A stretch of 64,000 nt of DNA from Arboricoccus pini (GCF_900187945.1 NZ_FYEH01000002.1:353376-417375), one strand, 5' to 3'. Positions 32,436-45,548 are shown, counted from the stretch's first letter. Translations and numbers: made by a program. The notes: a model not told the origin generated them from the letters alone.

Positions 32436-33314
32436 ATGTCATCGACCGCCTTCATCAACGGGGCAAGCGCCCTCGTCGACCGCTTCGACGGCTTCATCCT
32501 CGATCAATGGGGCGTCTTGCATAATGGCCGCGAGCCTTATCCCGGGGTCCTCGAGGCGCTGCGACAGCTGAAGGATGCCGGCAAGTCGATCGCACTCTTG
32601 TCGAATTCCGGCCGCCGGGCGGATTTCAGCCGAGCTCATCTGGCCGAACTGGGCTTCGATCTTGATATGTTCGAGGCCATCGTCACCTCGGGCGAGACGA
32701 CCTTCGAGGTCGTGGAGGCGCGCGACATGCCGCCGCTCGATCGGTTGGGTAAGCGCTGCTACCTGATCACGCGCGACGGCGACCGCTCGGTCCTGTCAGG
32801 TACGGACACGGTGCTGGTCGAGGACGTCGAGGACGCCGACTTCATTCTCCTCTCCGGCGTCGACAGCCCGATGCTGACCGAGGAGGATTATTATCCCGCC
32901 CTGGAGGAAGGGGCCAAACGCGGCGTCCTCGCCATCTGCTCCAACCCCGACCTCTACGCGCCGACCGATGTGGGTCTCGTCTTCGCGCCCGGCCTGCTTG
33001 CCGTGAAATACGAGGAACTGGGCGGCCAGGTCTTCTATGTGGGCAAGCCGCACGAGCCGGTCTATCGCGCCTGTCTGCGTGCCCTGGCCGCGATCGATCG
33101 CTCGCGCATCATCGGCATCGGCGACAGCCTGGACCACGACGTCAAGGGCGCCGCCGGCATGGGCCTGGCCTCGGGCTTCGTCCTGAACGGCCTGCACCAG
33201 GAAGCCTTCGCCGCAGCCGGGGCGCAGGAGGCAGGCCTGAAAACGGCCCTGGACGCGCTTTGCCGGAACCACGCGATCTGGCCCGATTTCGCTCTGCCAG
33301 CCTTTCGCTGGTAG
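32436..33314 (+). CDS. TIGR01459-type HAD-IIA hydrolase
   Basis: This 292-residue haloacid-dehalogenase-superfamily protein has motif I as FDGFILDQWGVLHNG (DxW in place of DxD), motif II SIALLSNSGRR, motif III lysine in VFYVGKPHEPVY and motif IV IIGIGDSLDHDVKGAAGMGL. DQWG is the hallmark of the TIGR01459 subfamily of class IIA HAD proteins common in alphaproteobacteria; the substrate is unknown. ATG 32436 gives MSSTAFINGASAL and is preferred to 32394. Confidence 0.88.
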   Translation: MSSTAFINGASALVDRFDGFILDQWGVLHNGREPYPGVLEALRQLKDAGKSIALLSNSGRRADFSRAHLAELGFDLDMFEAIVTSGETTFEVVEARDMPPLDRLGKRCYLITRDGDRSVLSGTDTVLVEDVEDADFILLSGVDSPMLTEEDYYPALEEGAKRGVLAICSNPDLYAPTDVGLVFAPGLLAVKYEELGGQVFYVGKPHEPVYRACLRALAAIDRSRIIGIGDSLDHDVKGAAGMGLASGFVLNGLHQEAFAAAGAQEAGLKTALDALCRNHAIWPDFALPAFRW

Positions 33315-33344
33315 GCGGCAGACCCGGCGAGGCTCTCCCGATGC

Positions 33345-34037
33345 CTAGGCCGGGGCCTTGTCGATCCCGCCATGGGCGGCAGACCAAGTAATGGGGTCGT
33401 TCAAGAACGCCTCGACCTCGGCCAGGATCTCGGGGCTGAAGAGCCCCTTGGCGCGCGCCGCCGCCAGCACATGGCGCCAGGTCGTCAAATAATGCAGCTT
33501 CACGCCGAGCTTCTCGATAATCTGGGCGGCGTGCGGAAAGATATCGTAGAAGAAGAAGACGAAGACATGCTCGACCGGTTGGCCCGCCGTCCGCAGGGCC
33601 TCAACGAAATTGATCTTGCTGCCGGCATCGGAGGCCAGGTCCTCGACCAGAAGCGTGCGCCAGCCTTCCTTAACGACGCCCTCGATCTGGGCGTTGCGGC
33701 CAAAACCCTTGGGCTTCTTGCGCACATATTGCATCGGCAGCATCAGCCGCTCGGCCATCCAGGCGGCATAGGGAATGCCTGCCGTCTCGCCGCCCGCCAC
33801 GGCATCGAAGGCCTCGATGCCGACGTCCCTGGCAAGGACAGCCTCGGCCATGTCGATCAAGCGGCGCCGCGCCCTTGGAAAGGAGATCAGCCGCCGGCCG
33901 TCGATATAGACCGGACTGGCCCACCCCGAGGTAAAGATATAAGGCGGGTCCGGACGGAAATTGACGGCCTGCACATCCAGGAAGATTCGCGCCGCCTCGT
34001 CGGCGATCTGCTCCTTGTCCGAAAAAGACGGCATCAT
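33345..34037 (-). CDS. pyrE: Orotate phosphoribosyltransferase
   Basis: The 230-residue product converts orotate and PRPP to OMP in pyrimidine synthesis. It has YIFTSGWASPVYIDGRRLISFP, AVAGGETAGIPYAAWMAERL, YVRKKPKGFGRNAQIEG (catalytic lysine loop) and the PRPP motif TLLVEDLASDAGSKINFVEAL. It is the longer alphaproteobacterial OPRT form, with a C-terminal extension containing TTWRHVLAAARAKGLF. The start MMPSFSDKEQIA at 34037 matches family starts. Confidence 0.92.
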   Translation of the reverse strand: MMPSFSDKEQIADEAARIFLDVQAVNFRPDPPYIFTSGWASPVYIDGRRLISFPRARRRLIDMAEAVLARDVGIEAFDAVAGGETAGIPYAAWMAERLMLPMQYVRKKPKGFGRNAQIEGVVKEGWRTLLVEDLASDAGSKINFVEALRTAGQPVEHVFVFFFYDIFPHAAQIIEKLGVKLHYLTTWRHVLAAARAKGLFSPEILAEVEAFLNDPITWSAAHGGIDKAPA

Positions 34038-34150
34038 CCTCACTCCATGGCCGGTCGATCGCTGGCCGGCTGCATCCAGCCGGCGGCGCAGACAGTTCCT
34101 AGACGAGTGCGTCCGTGCGGACCAGCGCCCCATGCAAAGGGCTTACGTCC

Positions 34151-34363
34151 GTGACCCTGCTTCCCACGCTTGCCCTCTTCTGCCTGGCGCTGGCCGCCAT
34201 CGGTCTCGCGATCCGGACGGAGCGCCGGACCCTGCCGCCGGGTGCCCTGCGCGCGCCCTCGACGCTACTGCTGGCGCTGGGCGTCGTCGGCGGCATCCTG
34301 CTCCTTGCCCATCTCGTCACGCTGACGACCGGCCTCAGCCTGCCCGGTCGCGCCGGCTTCTAG
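34151..34363 (+). CDS. Small two-helix membrane protein, unknown
   Basis: The 70-residue frame from GTG 34151 has two hydrophobic helices (LLPTLALFCLALAAIGLAI and LLLALGVVGGILLLAHLVTL) joined by a short basic hairpin, and ends in a polar tail. It occupies the gap between divergent pyrE and convergent cysA. An in-frame start at 34115 is possible. There is no recognised family or function. Confidence 0.55.
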   Translation: MTLLPTLALFCLALAAIGLAIRTERRTLPPGALRAPSTLLLALGVVGGILLLAHLVTLTTGLSLPGRAGF

Positions 34364-34373
34364 GCGACGGTCG

Positions 34374-35435
34374 CTAGCGTGGCTGATCGATGAAGATGCG
34401 GGCCCGGTTGGTGCTCAGCCAGACATGCTGGCCCCGCTTGATGTCGAGCTCGTGCCAGCGCCTTCGGGTCAATTCCGCCTCGATCGGCTGCCCCTGCCCT
34501 TCGAGATCGAGCTCGAGGCGGACGATGGGACCGAGCGCGCTGATGTGACTGACGGCCGCCGGCACGCTGCCCGGCTGGGCGGTCGCGGAGACCTCGACAT
34601 CTTCCGGGCGGACATAGGCCGAGGCCACGCCTTCCTCCGGCATGTCGTCGCCCACCGGAAAGCGGCGGCTCCAGACGATCGCTTCCCTGCTCTCCACCGT
34701 CACCGGCAATTTGTTCACATCGCCCAGGAACTCATAGACGAACGAACTGGCCGGCCGATCATAGATCTCGGTCGGGCTGCCGATCTGCTCGATTCTGCCA
34801 TTACTCATGACGACGACGCGGTCGGCCAGTTCCAGGGCTTCCTCCTGATCGTGGGTGACAAAGACCGACGTCAGCTGCATCTCGTCGTGCAGGCGACGCA
34901 GCCAGCGCCGCAACTCTTTCCTCACCTTGGCGTCGAGCGCACCGAACGGCTCGTCCAGCAGGAGGACGCGTGGCTCGATCGCCAGGGCCCGGGCCAGGGC
35001 CACACGCTGGCGCTGACCGCCCGAGAGCTGGCCCGGATAGCGCTTGGCGAAAGCGTCCAGCTGGACGAGTTGCAGGAGCCGCATCGCCCGCTCGACGATC
35101 TCGGCCCGTGGCAAACGCTGTTGCCTTGGCTTCACCCGCAGGCCGAAGGCTACATTGTCGAGGACCGTCATGTGGCGAAAGAGCGCGTAATGCTGGAAGA
35201 CGAAGCCGACGCCGCGCGCGCCCACATGCCGGTGACCGGCATCCTCGCCGTTGAAGAATACGCGCCCGCCCGTGGGGAAATCGAGCCCGGCTATGATCCG
35301 CAGCAGTGTCGTCTTACCCGAGCCCGACGGTCCAAGGAGCGCCAGCAATTCGCCCGGCTCGACCTTCAGCGAGACATCGTGGAGTGCGGTGAAGCCGTCG
35401 AACTGCTTGGCGACGTTTCGAACCTCGATACTCAT
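34374..35435 (-). CDS. cysA: Sulfate/thiosulfate ABC importer ATPase CysA
   Basis: The 353-residue ATPase has Walker [17 protein letters not shown]-loop [12 protein letters not shown], signature [15 protein letters not shown] and Walker [30 protein letters not shown]. The C-terminal CysA-type TOBE domain includes [10 protein letters not shown] and [11 protein letters not shown]. It powers the CysT/CysW permease and is last in the operon, 83 bp after cysW. DEPFGALD and KELRRWLR are typical of sulfate importers. Confidence 0.94.
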   Translation of the reverse strand: MSIEVRNVAKQFDGFTALHDVSLKVEPGELLALLGPSGSGKTTLLRIIAGLDFPTGGRVFFNGEDAGHRHVGARGVGFVFQHYALFRHMTVLDNVAFGLRVKPRQQRLPRAEIVERAMRLLQLVQLDAFAKRYPGQLSGGQRQRVALARALAIEPRVLLLDEPFGALDAKVRKELRRWLRRLHDEMQLTSVFVTHDQEEALELADRVVVMSNGRIEQIGSPTEIYDRPASSFVYEFLGDVNKLPVTVESREAIVWSRRFPVGDDMPEEGVASAYVRPEDVEVSATAQPGSVPAAVSHISALGPIVRLELDLEGQGQPIEAELTRRRWHELDIKRGQHVWLSTNRARIFIDQPR

Positions 35436-35518
35436 CCAACTTCCCGTCAGGACTGCAGGAGCAAGCGGCCGGGCGGCACTTAGCCCAGCACCGCCCGCTT
35501 GGCAAAGGTCTCGTTCAG

Positions 35519-36397
35519 CTAGTGACGCCGAACGCTCGCCGCCAGCTCGTCGCCATAGCGCACCTCGAGCACCGTCTTGATCAACAGCGTGACCAGGGCC
35601 AGGAGGGCCAGGAGCGAGGCGACGGCGAAGGCCGCCACAAGATTATACTCGTTATAGAGGATCTCGACATGCAGCGGCATCGTGTTGGTCAGGCCGCGAA
35701 TATGCCCCGAGACGACCGAGACCGCACCGAACTCGCCCATCGCCCGGGCATTGCAGAGCAAGACCCCATAAAGGAGGCCCCAGCGGATATTGGGCAGGGT
35801 GATCCGCCAAAAGGTCTGCCAGCCGGAGGCACCGAGCGACAAGGCCGCCTCCTCGTCCTCCGTCCCCTGCTCCATCATCAAGGGGATGAGCTCGCGGGCG
35901 ATGAAGGGAAAGGTGACGAAGATCGTCGCCAGGACGATGCCCGGCAGCGCGAAGATGATCTCGATGTTATGCGCCTGCAGGAACGGCCCCAGCCACCCCT
36001 CGGCGCCGAACAGCAAGACAAAGACGAGGCCCGAGATGACGGGACTGATCGAGAACGGCAGGTCGATCAGCGTCAAAAGAACGCTCTTGCCCTTGAACTC
36101 GAATTTGGCGATGGCCCAGGCGGCAGCAACTCCGAAGACGAGATTGGCAGGCACGGCAATGGCGGCCACGAGCAGCGTGAGCCTGATCGCCGCCTGGGCA
36201 TCCTCATCGGCGAAAGCCGCCAGATAGGCGCTCAGCCCCTGTCCCAGCGCCTCCGTGAAGACGACGACCAGCGGCAGCACCAGAAAGGTCAGCAGGAACA
36301 AGGCCGTCAGGCCGATGATAAGGAAACGGGCGAGCGACGATTCCTCCGTCGGCCGCCTGAAGCCGGTTTCGGTAGGCTGGATCGTCTGGGCCATCAA
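35519..36397 (-). CDS. cysW: Sulfate ABC importer permease CysW
   Basis: This 292-residue inner-membrane permease has about six helices and the binding-protein-dependent transport signature [25 protein letters not shown], the coupling EAA loop. Further family segments are [22 protein letters not shown] and [18 protein letters not shown]. It partners CysT. The start is one base after the cysT stop. Confidence 0.93.
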   Translation of the reverse strand: MMAQTIQPTETGFRRPTEESSLARFLIIGLTALFLLTFLVLPLVVVFTEALGQGLSAYLAAFADEDAQAAIRLTLLVAAIAVPANLVFGVAAAWAIAKFEFKGKSVLLTLIDLPFSISPVISGLVFVLLFGAEGWLGPFLQAHNIEIIFALPGIVLATIFVTFPFIARELIPLMMEQGTEDEEAALSLGASGWQTFWRITLPNIRWGLLYGVLLCNARAMGEFGAVSVVSGHIRGLTNTMPLHVEILYNEYNLVAAFAVASLLALLALVTLLIKTVLEVRYGDELAASVRRH

Positions 36398-36398
36398 T

Positions 36399-37262
36399 TC
36401 AGCCGCCGGTGATGCGCCGCCGGCTCCAGGCCTGCAGCAGGTTGATCACGAGAAGGAGGGCAAAGGAGATGACGAGCATGATGGCGGCGATCGCCGTCGC
36501 CCCCGCATAGTTATATTCCTCGAGCTGGATGCGAATCAAAAGCGGTGCGATCTCCGAGACGTAGGGAAGATTGCCCGCGATAAAGATCACCGAGCCATAC
36601 TCGCCGACCGCGCGCGCGAAGGCCAACGCCATGCCCGTCACAGCCGCCGGCAGGAGCGAGGGGACGACGACCTTGACGATCGCCTGCGTGCGCGTGGCGC
36701 CCAAGGTAGCGGCCGCCTCCTCCACCTCCAGGTCGAGATCCTGCAGCACAGGCTGGACGGTACGCACGACGAAAGGCAGGCCGACAAAGACCAGGGCGAT
36801 GACGATGCCAAGCGGCGTATATGCAACCTTGATGCCCAACGGATCGAGATACTGGCCGAGCCAGCCATTGGGTGCGTAGAGGCTGGTAAGCGCGATGCCG
36901 GCTACCGCCGTAGGCAGCGCGAAAGGCAGATCTACGATCGCGTCCAGCAGGCGACGCCCGGGAAACTCGTAGCGGACCAGCACCCAGGCCGTCAGCGTGC
37001 CCATGACCAGGTTGAAAAGCGCAGCACCGATGGCCGTCCCGAAACTCAACCTCAAACTCGCGACGACCCGCGCATCCGTGGCGATGCGCCAGATCTCGCT
37101 CGGTCCAAGCCTACCCGCGTGCAGGAAAAGACCGGCCAAGGGGATGAGGACGACCAAGGCCAGATAGAAGAGCGTGAAACCCAAGGACAGGCCCAGGCCA
37201 GGGATGACGCGGGGTTGCCTGGTCGCGGCCAACCCCGCCGTCGGAAGAGCTTGGGCAGCCAT
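36399..37262 (-). CDS. cysT: Sulfate ABC importer permease CysT (CysU)
   Basis: The 287-residue permease has the EAA loop [66 protein letters not shown] and the N-terminal [17 protein letters not shown]. It forms the channel with CysW. It lies 9 bp after the sulfate-binding-protein gene, in the canonical cysP-T-W-A order. Confidence 0.93.
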   Translation of the reverse strand: MAAQALPTAGLAATRQPRVIPGLGLSLGFTLFYLALVVLIPLAGLFLHAGRLGPSEIWRIATDARVVASLRLSFGTAIGAALFNLVMGTLTAWVLVRYEFPGRRLLDAIVDLPFALPTAVAGIALTSLYAPNGWLGQYLDPLGIKVAYTPLGIVIALVFVGLPFVVRTVQPVLQDLDLEVEEAAATLGATRTQAIVKVVVPSLLPAAVTGMALAFARAVGEYGSVIFIAGNLPYVSEIAPLLIRIQLEEYNYAGATAIAAIMLVISFALLLVINLLQAWSRRRITGG

Positions 37263-37271
37263 CGAGCGCCG

Positions 37272-38300
37272 TTACCGCCCCGCCTTGAAGATCTGGTCGA
37301 ACGTGCCGCCGTCGCCAAAATGCTCGGCCTGCGCCTTTTTCCAGCCGCCAAAGCGCTCGATCGTGAAAAGATCGACCGGCGCAAAGCGCTTCAAATCCTC
37401 GGGGTCCGCCGCGGAGGGATCGCGCGGCCGATAGTAATTATGCGCGATGATCTTTTGCGCCTCGGGCGTGTAGAGGAATTTCAGATAAGCCTCGGCCTGC
37501 GTCCGCGTACCATGCGCATCGACATTGGCATCGACGACGGCCACCGGTGGCTCGGCAAGGATGCTTTTCGGCGGCACGACGATCTCGTACTTGCCGCCAC
37601 CGAACTCCTGTAGTGCCAGCCACGCATCGTTTTCCCAGGAGATCAACACATCGCCGATGCCGCGCTGCGCGAATGTCAGTGTCGAGCCGCGCGCGCCAGT
37701 ATCCAGCACAGGCACGTTCTTAAAGAGCGCGGTCATATAGTCGCGCACCTTTGCATCGTCCTTGTACTGATCCTCGGCCCAGCCCCATGCCGCCAGATAA
37801 TTCCAGCGCGCGCCGCCGGAGGTCTTCGGATTGGGTGTGATGACGGAGACGCCGGGCTTGGCGAGATCGCCCCAATCCTTGATTCCCTTTGGATTGCCCG
37901 CCTTGACGACGAAAACGATCGTCGAGGTGTAGGGCGTGCTGTTATCCGGCAGGCGAGACTGCCAGTCGGGCGCGATCTTCTTGGTACGCTCGGCGATGAC
38001 ATCGATATCGGCCGCCAACGCCAGGGTCACCACGTCGGCCGGGATCCCGTCAATGACCGAGCGCGCCTGGGCGCCCGAACCGCCATGCGAGGCGCGCAGC
38101 GTCAGGGTCTCGCCGTGCTCGGCCTTCCATTTCGCCGCGAAGGCCTCATTGATCGCCCGGTAGAGTTCGCGCGTTGGATCGTAGGAGACGTTAAGGAGCG
38201 TCACGTCAGCACGCGCCGCTCCTATCGTCGACAAGCCGATCAAGGCTGCCAGTACCAAGCGGCGACCCGTCGTCAAAGGACGACTTTGCCAGATTTTCAT
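37272..38300 (-). CDS. sbp: Periplasmic sulfate-binding protein
   Basis: This 342-residue exported protein has a signal peptide ([19 protein letters not shown]) followed by mature [22 protein letters not shown]. The sulfate-binding family segments [51 protein letters not shown] and [11 protein letters not shown] are present. It captures sulfate or thiosulfate for the CysTWA importer encoded downstream. ATG 38300 gives [14 protein letters not shown]; the longer frame upstream runs into the operator region. Confidence 0.94.
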   Translation of the reverse strand: MKIWQSRPLTTGRRLVLAALIGLSTIGAARADVTLLNVSYDPTRELYRAINEAFAAKWKAEHGETLTLRASHGGSGAQARSVIDGIPADVVTLALAADIDVIAERTKKIAPDWQSRLPDNSTPYTSTIVFVVKAGNPKGIKDWGDLAKPGVSVITPNPKTSGGARWNYLAAWGWAEDQYKDDAKVRDYMTALFKNVPVLDTGARGSTLTFAQRGIGDVLISWENDAWLALQEFGGGKYEIVVPPKSILAEPPVAVVDANVDAHGTRTQAEAYLKFLYTPEAQKIIAHNYYRPRDPSAADPEDLKRFAPVDLFTIERFGGWKKAQAEHFGDGGTFDQIFKAGR

Positions 38301-38349
38301 TTTCTTTCTCCCGCAAGCCAGATCGCGCGCTGCGCCCAGCAGCAACCTG

Positions 38350-38379
38350 CTAATTGTCTATCGCAAAGATAGTCAATAG
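38350..38379 (-). promoter_or_regulatory. Palindromic operator candidate upstream of sbp
   Basis: Plus-strand CTAATTGTCTATC (38350-38362) mirrors GATAGTCAATAG (38368-38379) across GCAAA, an inverted repeat of about 12 bp with few mismatches. On the minus strand it includes TTGACT, a good -35. It lies between the Rrf2 gene and the sulfate importer, so Rrf2 binding here is likely. Confidence 0.6.
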
Positions 38380-38392
38380 CGAAAGGGCGATG

Positions 38393-38839
38393 CTAGATCG
38401 CGTAGAAGAGAATCTTCTCGTCGACCTCGCCGGCGACGGCGTCCGCCAGAGTCGTGTTGTCCAGGATGTCGGCCATGGCATCGCGCACGCGCCGCATGAC
38501 CTTGCGGATCGAGCATGTTCGCTCGTCTCGACAGTCGGAGCATCGGCGATAGCCGGTAACGCTGGCACAAGGCAGTGGCGCCAAGGGTCCGTCCATGATC
38601 CGGATGACCTGGCCTAACGTGATCTCCCCAGGCGGCTTGGAGAGGCAATAGCCGCCTCCCTTGCCGCGCTGGCTGTGGAGGAGGCCGTGCTTCTTCATGT
38701 CCAGCAAGATGAGCTCGAGAAACTTTTTCGGCACGTTTTCCTGCTCGGCGATGTCCGCCACCAGGACCAAGCCTTTCTTGTCGTGCTGCGCTAGCATCAA
38801 CAAGGCCCGCAACGCATACTTCGCCTTCTGAGAAAGCAA
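38393..38839 (-). CDS. Rrf2-family regulator, probable sulfur-assimilation control
   Basis: From TTG 38839 the 148-residue product starts MLSQKAKYALRALLMLAQ, the usual Rrf2 opening, with the winged HTH (VADIAEQENVPKKFLELILLDMKKHGLLHSQRGKGGGYCLSKP). A four-cysteine segment (PCASVTGYRRCSDCRDERTCSIRKV) could bind an Fe-S cluster, as in IscR-like members. In-frame upstream starts (GTG 38845 and beyond) are less likely. It lies directly upstream of sbp-cysTWA in the same direction, with a palindrome between, so it most likely controls sulfate uptake. Confidence 0.87.
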   Translation of the reverse strand: MLSQKAKYALRALLMLAQHDKKGLVLVADIAEQENVPKKFLELILLDMKKHGLLHSQRGKGGGYCLSKPPGEITLGQVIRIMDGPLAPLPCASVTGYRRCSDCRDERTCSIRKVMRRVRDAMADILDNTTLADAVAGEVDEKILFYAI

Positions 38840-39106
38840 CGGCACTGCTCCAAGACTGCCGGCAAATAGGCCCTGCCGGCTAAACCCGCTAAATCCTATC
38901 ATAAATAGAGATGATTAGAAGGCAGCACCAGTGTTGCCAGCCTGTTCACCAACCGGTGATGTCGTAAGCTGGCACAATCGACATTGATGCCACAATCGTG
39001 GAAAGAGCAAAAATCGACGTGGCGCGAACCCAGCCGATGCAACTGGAACCAAAGGCGGGCTCGCTCGCTTTGGCGCCAGGATAGCCACCAAAGGTATCTT
39101 TTGGCC

Positions 39107-39823
39107 ATGCACGTCGTCTTCCCTGTCTCTCGCCGTGGTTCTGGCCTGTTGCTGGCGTTCGCCATCGTCGTGGCGTGCCTAGGCAGCTTCGCCGAATTAG
39201 CAGAGCAAGTCGCCACCGGCGGCACACGGGGCTTTGATGAAATGATCCTCCTGGGACTGCGCCACGCCGACGACCCATCCGCGCCGCTCGGTCCCAAATG
39301 GCTGCAGATCGCCGCCCTCGACCTCACCTCGCTTGGCAGCATTGCCGTCCTTTGTCTGCTGACGACGCTGGTCTTTTTCTATCTTCTCCTGATCCGCCGC
39401 CGCGCGCTCGCCCTTCTGGTCGCCGTGGCTCTGGGCGGCGGGCTACTCGCGATGCCCCTCTTGAAGCGCGGTTTCGACCGGCCGCGTCCCAATCTCGTCC
39501 CCCACATGGTGGACGTCTACACGCAGAGCTTTCCGAGCGGCCACGCGATGCTCTCGGCCATTGTCTATCTTACGCTGGGAGCGCTTGTCGCCCGAGCCCA
39601 AAAAGAATTGGGCACAGCCATCTTCGCCATCGGCGCCGCAATTCTCCTGACCCTGCTCATCGGCGCGAGCCGGGTCTATCTGGCGGTCCATTGGCCATCG
39701 GACGTGCTGGCGGGCTGGGCTATCGGCGCCGCGTGGGCGTTGCTCTGCTGGCTCGTCGCCTCCTGCCTCGATAGCCGCAATCGTCTGCCCGCCCCCAGAG
39801 TCAGCGACCTCCCGACACGTTGA
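39107..39823 (+). CDS. PAP2-family membrane phosphatase
   Basis: This 238-residue multi-pass protein has all three PAP2 motifs: KRGFDRPRPN, FPSGHAM and SRVYLAVHWPSDVLAGW. They form the histidine phosphatase active site at the periplasmic face. Lipid phosphates such as undecaprenyl pyrophosphate or phosphatidic acid are typical substrates; which one applies here is not decidable. ATG 39107 precedes TM1. Its last 23 bp overlap the end of the convergent SDR gene. Confidence 0.9.
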   Translation: MHVVFPVSRRGSGLLLAFAIVVACLGSFAELAEQVATGGTRGFDEMILLGLRHADDPSAPLGPKWLQIAALDLTSLGSIAVLCLLTTLVFFYLLLIRRRALALLVAVALGGGLLAMPLLKRGFDRPRPNLVPHMVDVYTQSFPSGHAMLSAIVYLTLGALVARAQKELGTAIFAIGAAILLTLLIGASRVYLAVHWPSDVLAGWAIGAAWALLCWLVASCLDSRNRLPAPRVSDLPTR

Positions 39824-40628
39824 GCAAAGTGGCGGTGATGTAGGAGGCCTTGTCGGACAGGAGCCAGACGACGGCTTCAGCCACTTCCTCGGCCGTGCCG
39901 CCGCGCCCGAGCGGCACAGTCGGCCCGAACCGGGCCAACCTGTTCTCGATGCCCGTGTCGTGCTGGATGTCGGTGTCGATCAGGCCGGGTCGCAGCCCCA
40001 CGACGCGGATACCATCGCCAGCGACCTCACGACCGAGGCCGATGGTCAGGACGTCAACTCCACTCTTGGCAGCACCGTAGGGGATGAAGCCGCCGGCGCC
40101 GTAAAGCTCGGAGGCCATCGACGACATGTTGACGATAACCCCGCCCGAACCGCCGCGCGAGCGCGCCATCCGCCGAACGGCCTCGCGATTGCAAACCAAA
40201 TAGGCCGTGAGGTCGACATCGACGACGCGTCTGATCTCCTCAAGGCTCATGTCGGCCAGCGGAGCAGAGCGATTGATGATTCCGGCATTGCTGACGAAAG
40301 CGCTGACATAGCCAAGTTCCTTGGCCGTGCGCTCGAACATGGCCTCGACCGCGGCCGGGTCGGCGATGTCGGCCTGGATCGTTATCGCCTTGCGTCCAAA
40401 TGCCCGCACTTCCTCGGCCACGGCCCGGGCCGCATCCTCACGCCCGGCATAGTTGATGGCGACGTCATAGCCGTCGCGGGCGGCCAGCCGGCAGACAGCC
40501 GCGCCTAGGCCGCGCGAGCCGCCCGTGACCAGCGCCACCTTCGATTCCAGCCCGTCGATCTTGTCGACGATCCCCTCCGCCGACGGCAGGTTCTCAGCCG
40601 TCGAGGGCTGGATCGTCGACTCGCTCAT
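39801..40628 (-). CDS. Short-chain dehydrogenase/reductase
   Basis: The 275-residue classical SDR has the cofactor motif VALVTGGSRGLGAAVCRLAA, NAG in AFVSNAGIINRS, the catalytic Ser in VNMSSMASELYG, Tyr-x3-Lys in FIPYGAAKSGVD, and a FabG-like C-terminus. An N-terminal extension of about 28 residues precedes the Rossmann core. The substrate is unknown. It overlaps the cupin gene by 4 bp (ATGA), so the two are translationally coupled and may act on a shared sugar or polyol pathway. Confidence 0.9.
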   Translation of the reverse strand: MSESTIQPSTAENLPSAEGIVDKIDGLESKVALVTGGSRGLGAAVCRLAARDGYDVAINYAGREDAARAVAEEVRAFGRKAITIQADIADPAAVEAMFERTAKELGYVSAFVSNAGIINRSAPLADMSLEEIRRVVDVDLTAYLVCNREAVRRMARSRGGSGGVIVNMSSMASELYGAGGFIPYGAAKSGVDVLTIGLGREVAGDGIRVVGLRPGLIDTDIQHDTGIENRLARFGPTVPLGRGGTAEEVAEAVVWLLSDKASYITATLLNVSGGR

Positions 40629-40996
40629 GCCGGTGCCCGGCCATATTTGTCCTCGAGGCGGACGATGTCGTTCTCGTCCAGCTTCTCGCCATACTGCACC
40701 TCGATGAAGATCACGGGCGTGTCGCCGATATTCTCGATGCGATGCGCGGTCTCGACCGGCAGGTGCACGTGCTGGCCAAAGCCTAGATCGAGTTTCTCCT
40801 CGCCTCGGGTCACCCGCGCCTTGCCGGCAACGATCGTCCAGTGCTCGCTGCGATGATGATGGAGCTGCAAAGACAAGATCGCGCCCGGATTGACGGTGAT
40901 ACGCTTGACGGCAAATCCCTCGCCCGTGTCGAGAACTTCCCAGCGCCCCCAGGGGCGGTTGTCGGCATCGCCGCGCTTATAAGTGACTTCGGCCAT
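40625..40996 (-). CDS. Cupin, mannose-6-phosphate isomerase type II-like
   Basis: The 123-residue protein matches the C-terminal isomerase cupin of ManC/AlgA proteins: RPWGRWEVLDTGEGFAVKRITVNPGAILSLQLHHHRSEHWTIVAGKARVT, then VHLPVETAHRIENIGDTPVIFIEVQYGE. QLHHHRSEHW supplies metal ligands. As a stand-alone domain without the nucleotidyltransferase it may isomerise mannose-6-phosphate or a related sugar phosphate. ATG 40996 gives MAEVTYKRGD; the frame is open further upstream. Confidence 0.85.
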   Translation of the reverse strand: MAEVTYKRGDADNRPWGRWEVLDTGEGFAVKRITVNPGAILSLQLHHHRSEHWTIVAGKARVTRGEEKLDLGFGQHVHLPVETAHRIENIGDTPVIFIEVQYGEKLDENDIVRLEDKYGRAPA

Positions 40997-41264
40997 TTTT
41001 CCTGTCTCCACGCCGGGCCCGCGCGAAATAAAGGGGCGGACCTTATCCTCTTCATCCGGGTAGCATCTGAGAGCGAGGCCGCCTAGGGCACCCCTATCCC
41101 CCGGTACGACCACCCCGCCTAAACGGGCAGGGTTGCTAAATTGCGGCAAAACCGCTTCGCATCGATCGATTTCTTCAAACAGAATGTCGGTTATCACATA
41201 GCCCGGGGAAGCCCCCAAGGCTATGAAGGCGGCCGACAAACTTTAGATGGCGCGGATAGGACAA

Positions 41265-42572
41265 ATGTCGGAACAGCTTTCAGGTGAGCATAGCTCCAAA
41301 GACAAATCGGCCTTGTTCTTCGGCACGCCGCTGGCCGAAGCCGATCCCGAACTCTTTTGCGCCGTCGAGAAGGAGCTTGGCCGGCAGCGTCACCAGATCG
41401 AGTTGATCGCCTCGGAGAACATCGTCAGCCGCGCCGTCCTCGAAGCACAGGGCACCGTCCTGACGAACAAATACGCCGAGGGCTATCCGGGCAAGCGCTA
41501 TTATGGCGGCTGCGAATTCGTCGACATCGCCGAGGCGCTGGCGATCGATCGCGCCAAGCGGCTTTTCGACGCGGCCTTCGTCAACGTCCAGCCGCATTCG
41601 GGCGCCCAGGCCAACGGCGCCGTCATGCTGGCCCTTCTCCAGCCGCACGACACGATCCTTGGCATGGACCTGGCGTCGGGCGGCCATCTGACACATGGGG
41701 CAAGGCCGGCTTTGTCGGGCAAATGGTTCAATGCCGTGCAGTATGGCGTGCGCCGCGAGGACGGGCTGATCGACTATGACCAGGTCCAGGAACTGGCCCT
41801 TCAGCACAAGCCCAAGATGATCATCGCCGGTGCCTCGGCCTATTCGCGCGTCATCGACTTCCCGCGCTTCAGGGCGATCGCCGACTCGGTGGGCGCCATT
41901 CTCTTCGTCGACATGGCGCATATCGCCGGGCTCGTCGCCACGGGCCTTCACCCCTCGCCCATTCCACACGCCCACGTCACGACGACAACGACGCACAAGA
42001 CGCTGCGCGGCCCGCGCGGCGGGATGATTCTGACCAACGATCCCGACATCGCCAAGAAGATCAACAGCGCGGTCTTCCCGGGCCTGCAGGGTGGGCCCCT
42101 GATGCACGTCATCGCCGCCAAGGCGGTGGCTTTCGGCGAGGCGCTGCGGCCCGAGTTCAAGCTCTATGCCAGGCAGGTCTGCGACAATGCCCAGGCGCTG
42201 GCAAGCGTCATGGTCGAGCGCGGCTGCGCCATCGTCTCGGGCGGTACGGACAATCATCTCATGCTGGTCGACCTCAGGCCTAAGGGTGTGAAGGGCAACA
42301 GCACCGAGTCAGCGCTCGAGCGCGCCGGGATCACCTGCAACAAGAACGGCGTGCCGTTCGATCCGGAAAAACCCACCGTGACCTCCGGCGTTCGCCTTGG
42401 CACGCCTGCCGGCACCACCCGCGGTTTCGGCGTCGCGGAGTTCAAGGAGATCGGCCACCTGATCAGCGACGTCCTGGACGGCCTTGCGACCAATCCCGAG
42501 GGCGACGGCCAGGTCGAGGAGAAGGTCAAGGCCCGCGTGGCGGCCCTTTGCGAGCGTTTCCCGATCTATTGA
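41265..42572 (+). CDS. glyA: Serine hydroxymethyltransferase
   Basis: This 435-residue PLP enzyme interconverts serine and glycine with tetrahydrofolate. The PLP lysine lies in [18 protein letters not shown] near residue 245. Other family segments are [39 protein letters not shown] and [17 protein letters not shown] 41265 has AGGA just upstream; ATG 41247 is an alternative. It is monocistronic with a strong terminator. It supplies glycine and one-carbon units and may influence the serine available to the sphingolipid operon, though it is not linked to it. Confidence 0.95.
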   Translation: MSEQLSGEHSSKDKSALFFGTPLAEADPELFCAVEKELGRQRHQIELIASENIVSRAVLEAQGTVLTNKYAEGYPGKRYYGGCEFVDIAEALAIDRAKRLFDAAFVNVQPHSGAQANGAVMLALLQPHDTILGMDLASGGHLTHGARPALSGKWFNAVQYGVRREDGLIDYDQVQELALQHKPKMIIAGASAYSRVIDFPRFRAIADSVGAILFVDMAHIAGLVATGLHPSPIPHAHVTTTTTHKTLRGPRGGMILTNDPDIAKKINSAVFPGLQGGPLMHVIAAKAVAFGEALRPEFKLYARQVCDNAQALASVMVERGCAIVSGGTDNHLMLVDLRPKGVKGNSTESALERAGITCNKNGVPFDPEKPTVTSGVRLGTPAGTTRGFGVAEFKEIGHLISDVLDGLATNPEGDGQVEEKVKARVAALCERFPIY

Positions 42573-42605
42573 CGGCCAGGCGGCCGGCAGGCCGCGTCGG
42601 CATGC

Positions 42606-42643
42606 AAAAAGCCCCGGCGGGCATGACCCGCCGGGGCTTTTTC
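42606..42643. terminator. Strong bidirectional rho-independent terminator
   Basis: AAAAAGCCCCGGCGGG (from 42606) and CCCGCCGGGGCTTTTT form a perfect 16-bp inverted repeat with loop CATGA. It separates convergent glyA and acnA and has an A-run and a T-run for use on both strands. Confidence 0.95.
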
Positions 42644-42685
42644 GTTCAACTCGGACCCGATCAGGTCCGGGTTCGAGTTGTTGGC

Positions 42686-45418
<2,733 letters not shown>

Positions 45419-45548
45419 GAAACGACCGGGGGGCGAGAGCGCTCGCCTGGAGCCTCGGTGACGCCTTTTTTATGCGCCTGTCGATCTTATAGAGTGGAGT
45501 TGGAACGGGTCAAAGATAGCTTGGCGCAGATGACCCCGTGGCTTTTGT

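Noticed and set aside
36255..37613. 452-codon plus-strand frame opposite cysW, cysT and sbp
   Set aside because: Spans parts of three real minus-strand genes, and the translation is Arg/Asp-rich noise.
40997..41264. Glycine or other riboswitch upstream of glyA
   Set aside because: No recognisable glycine, THF or SAM aptamer blocks could be seen in the 268-bp leader.
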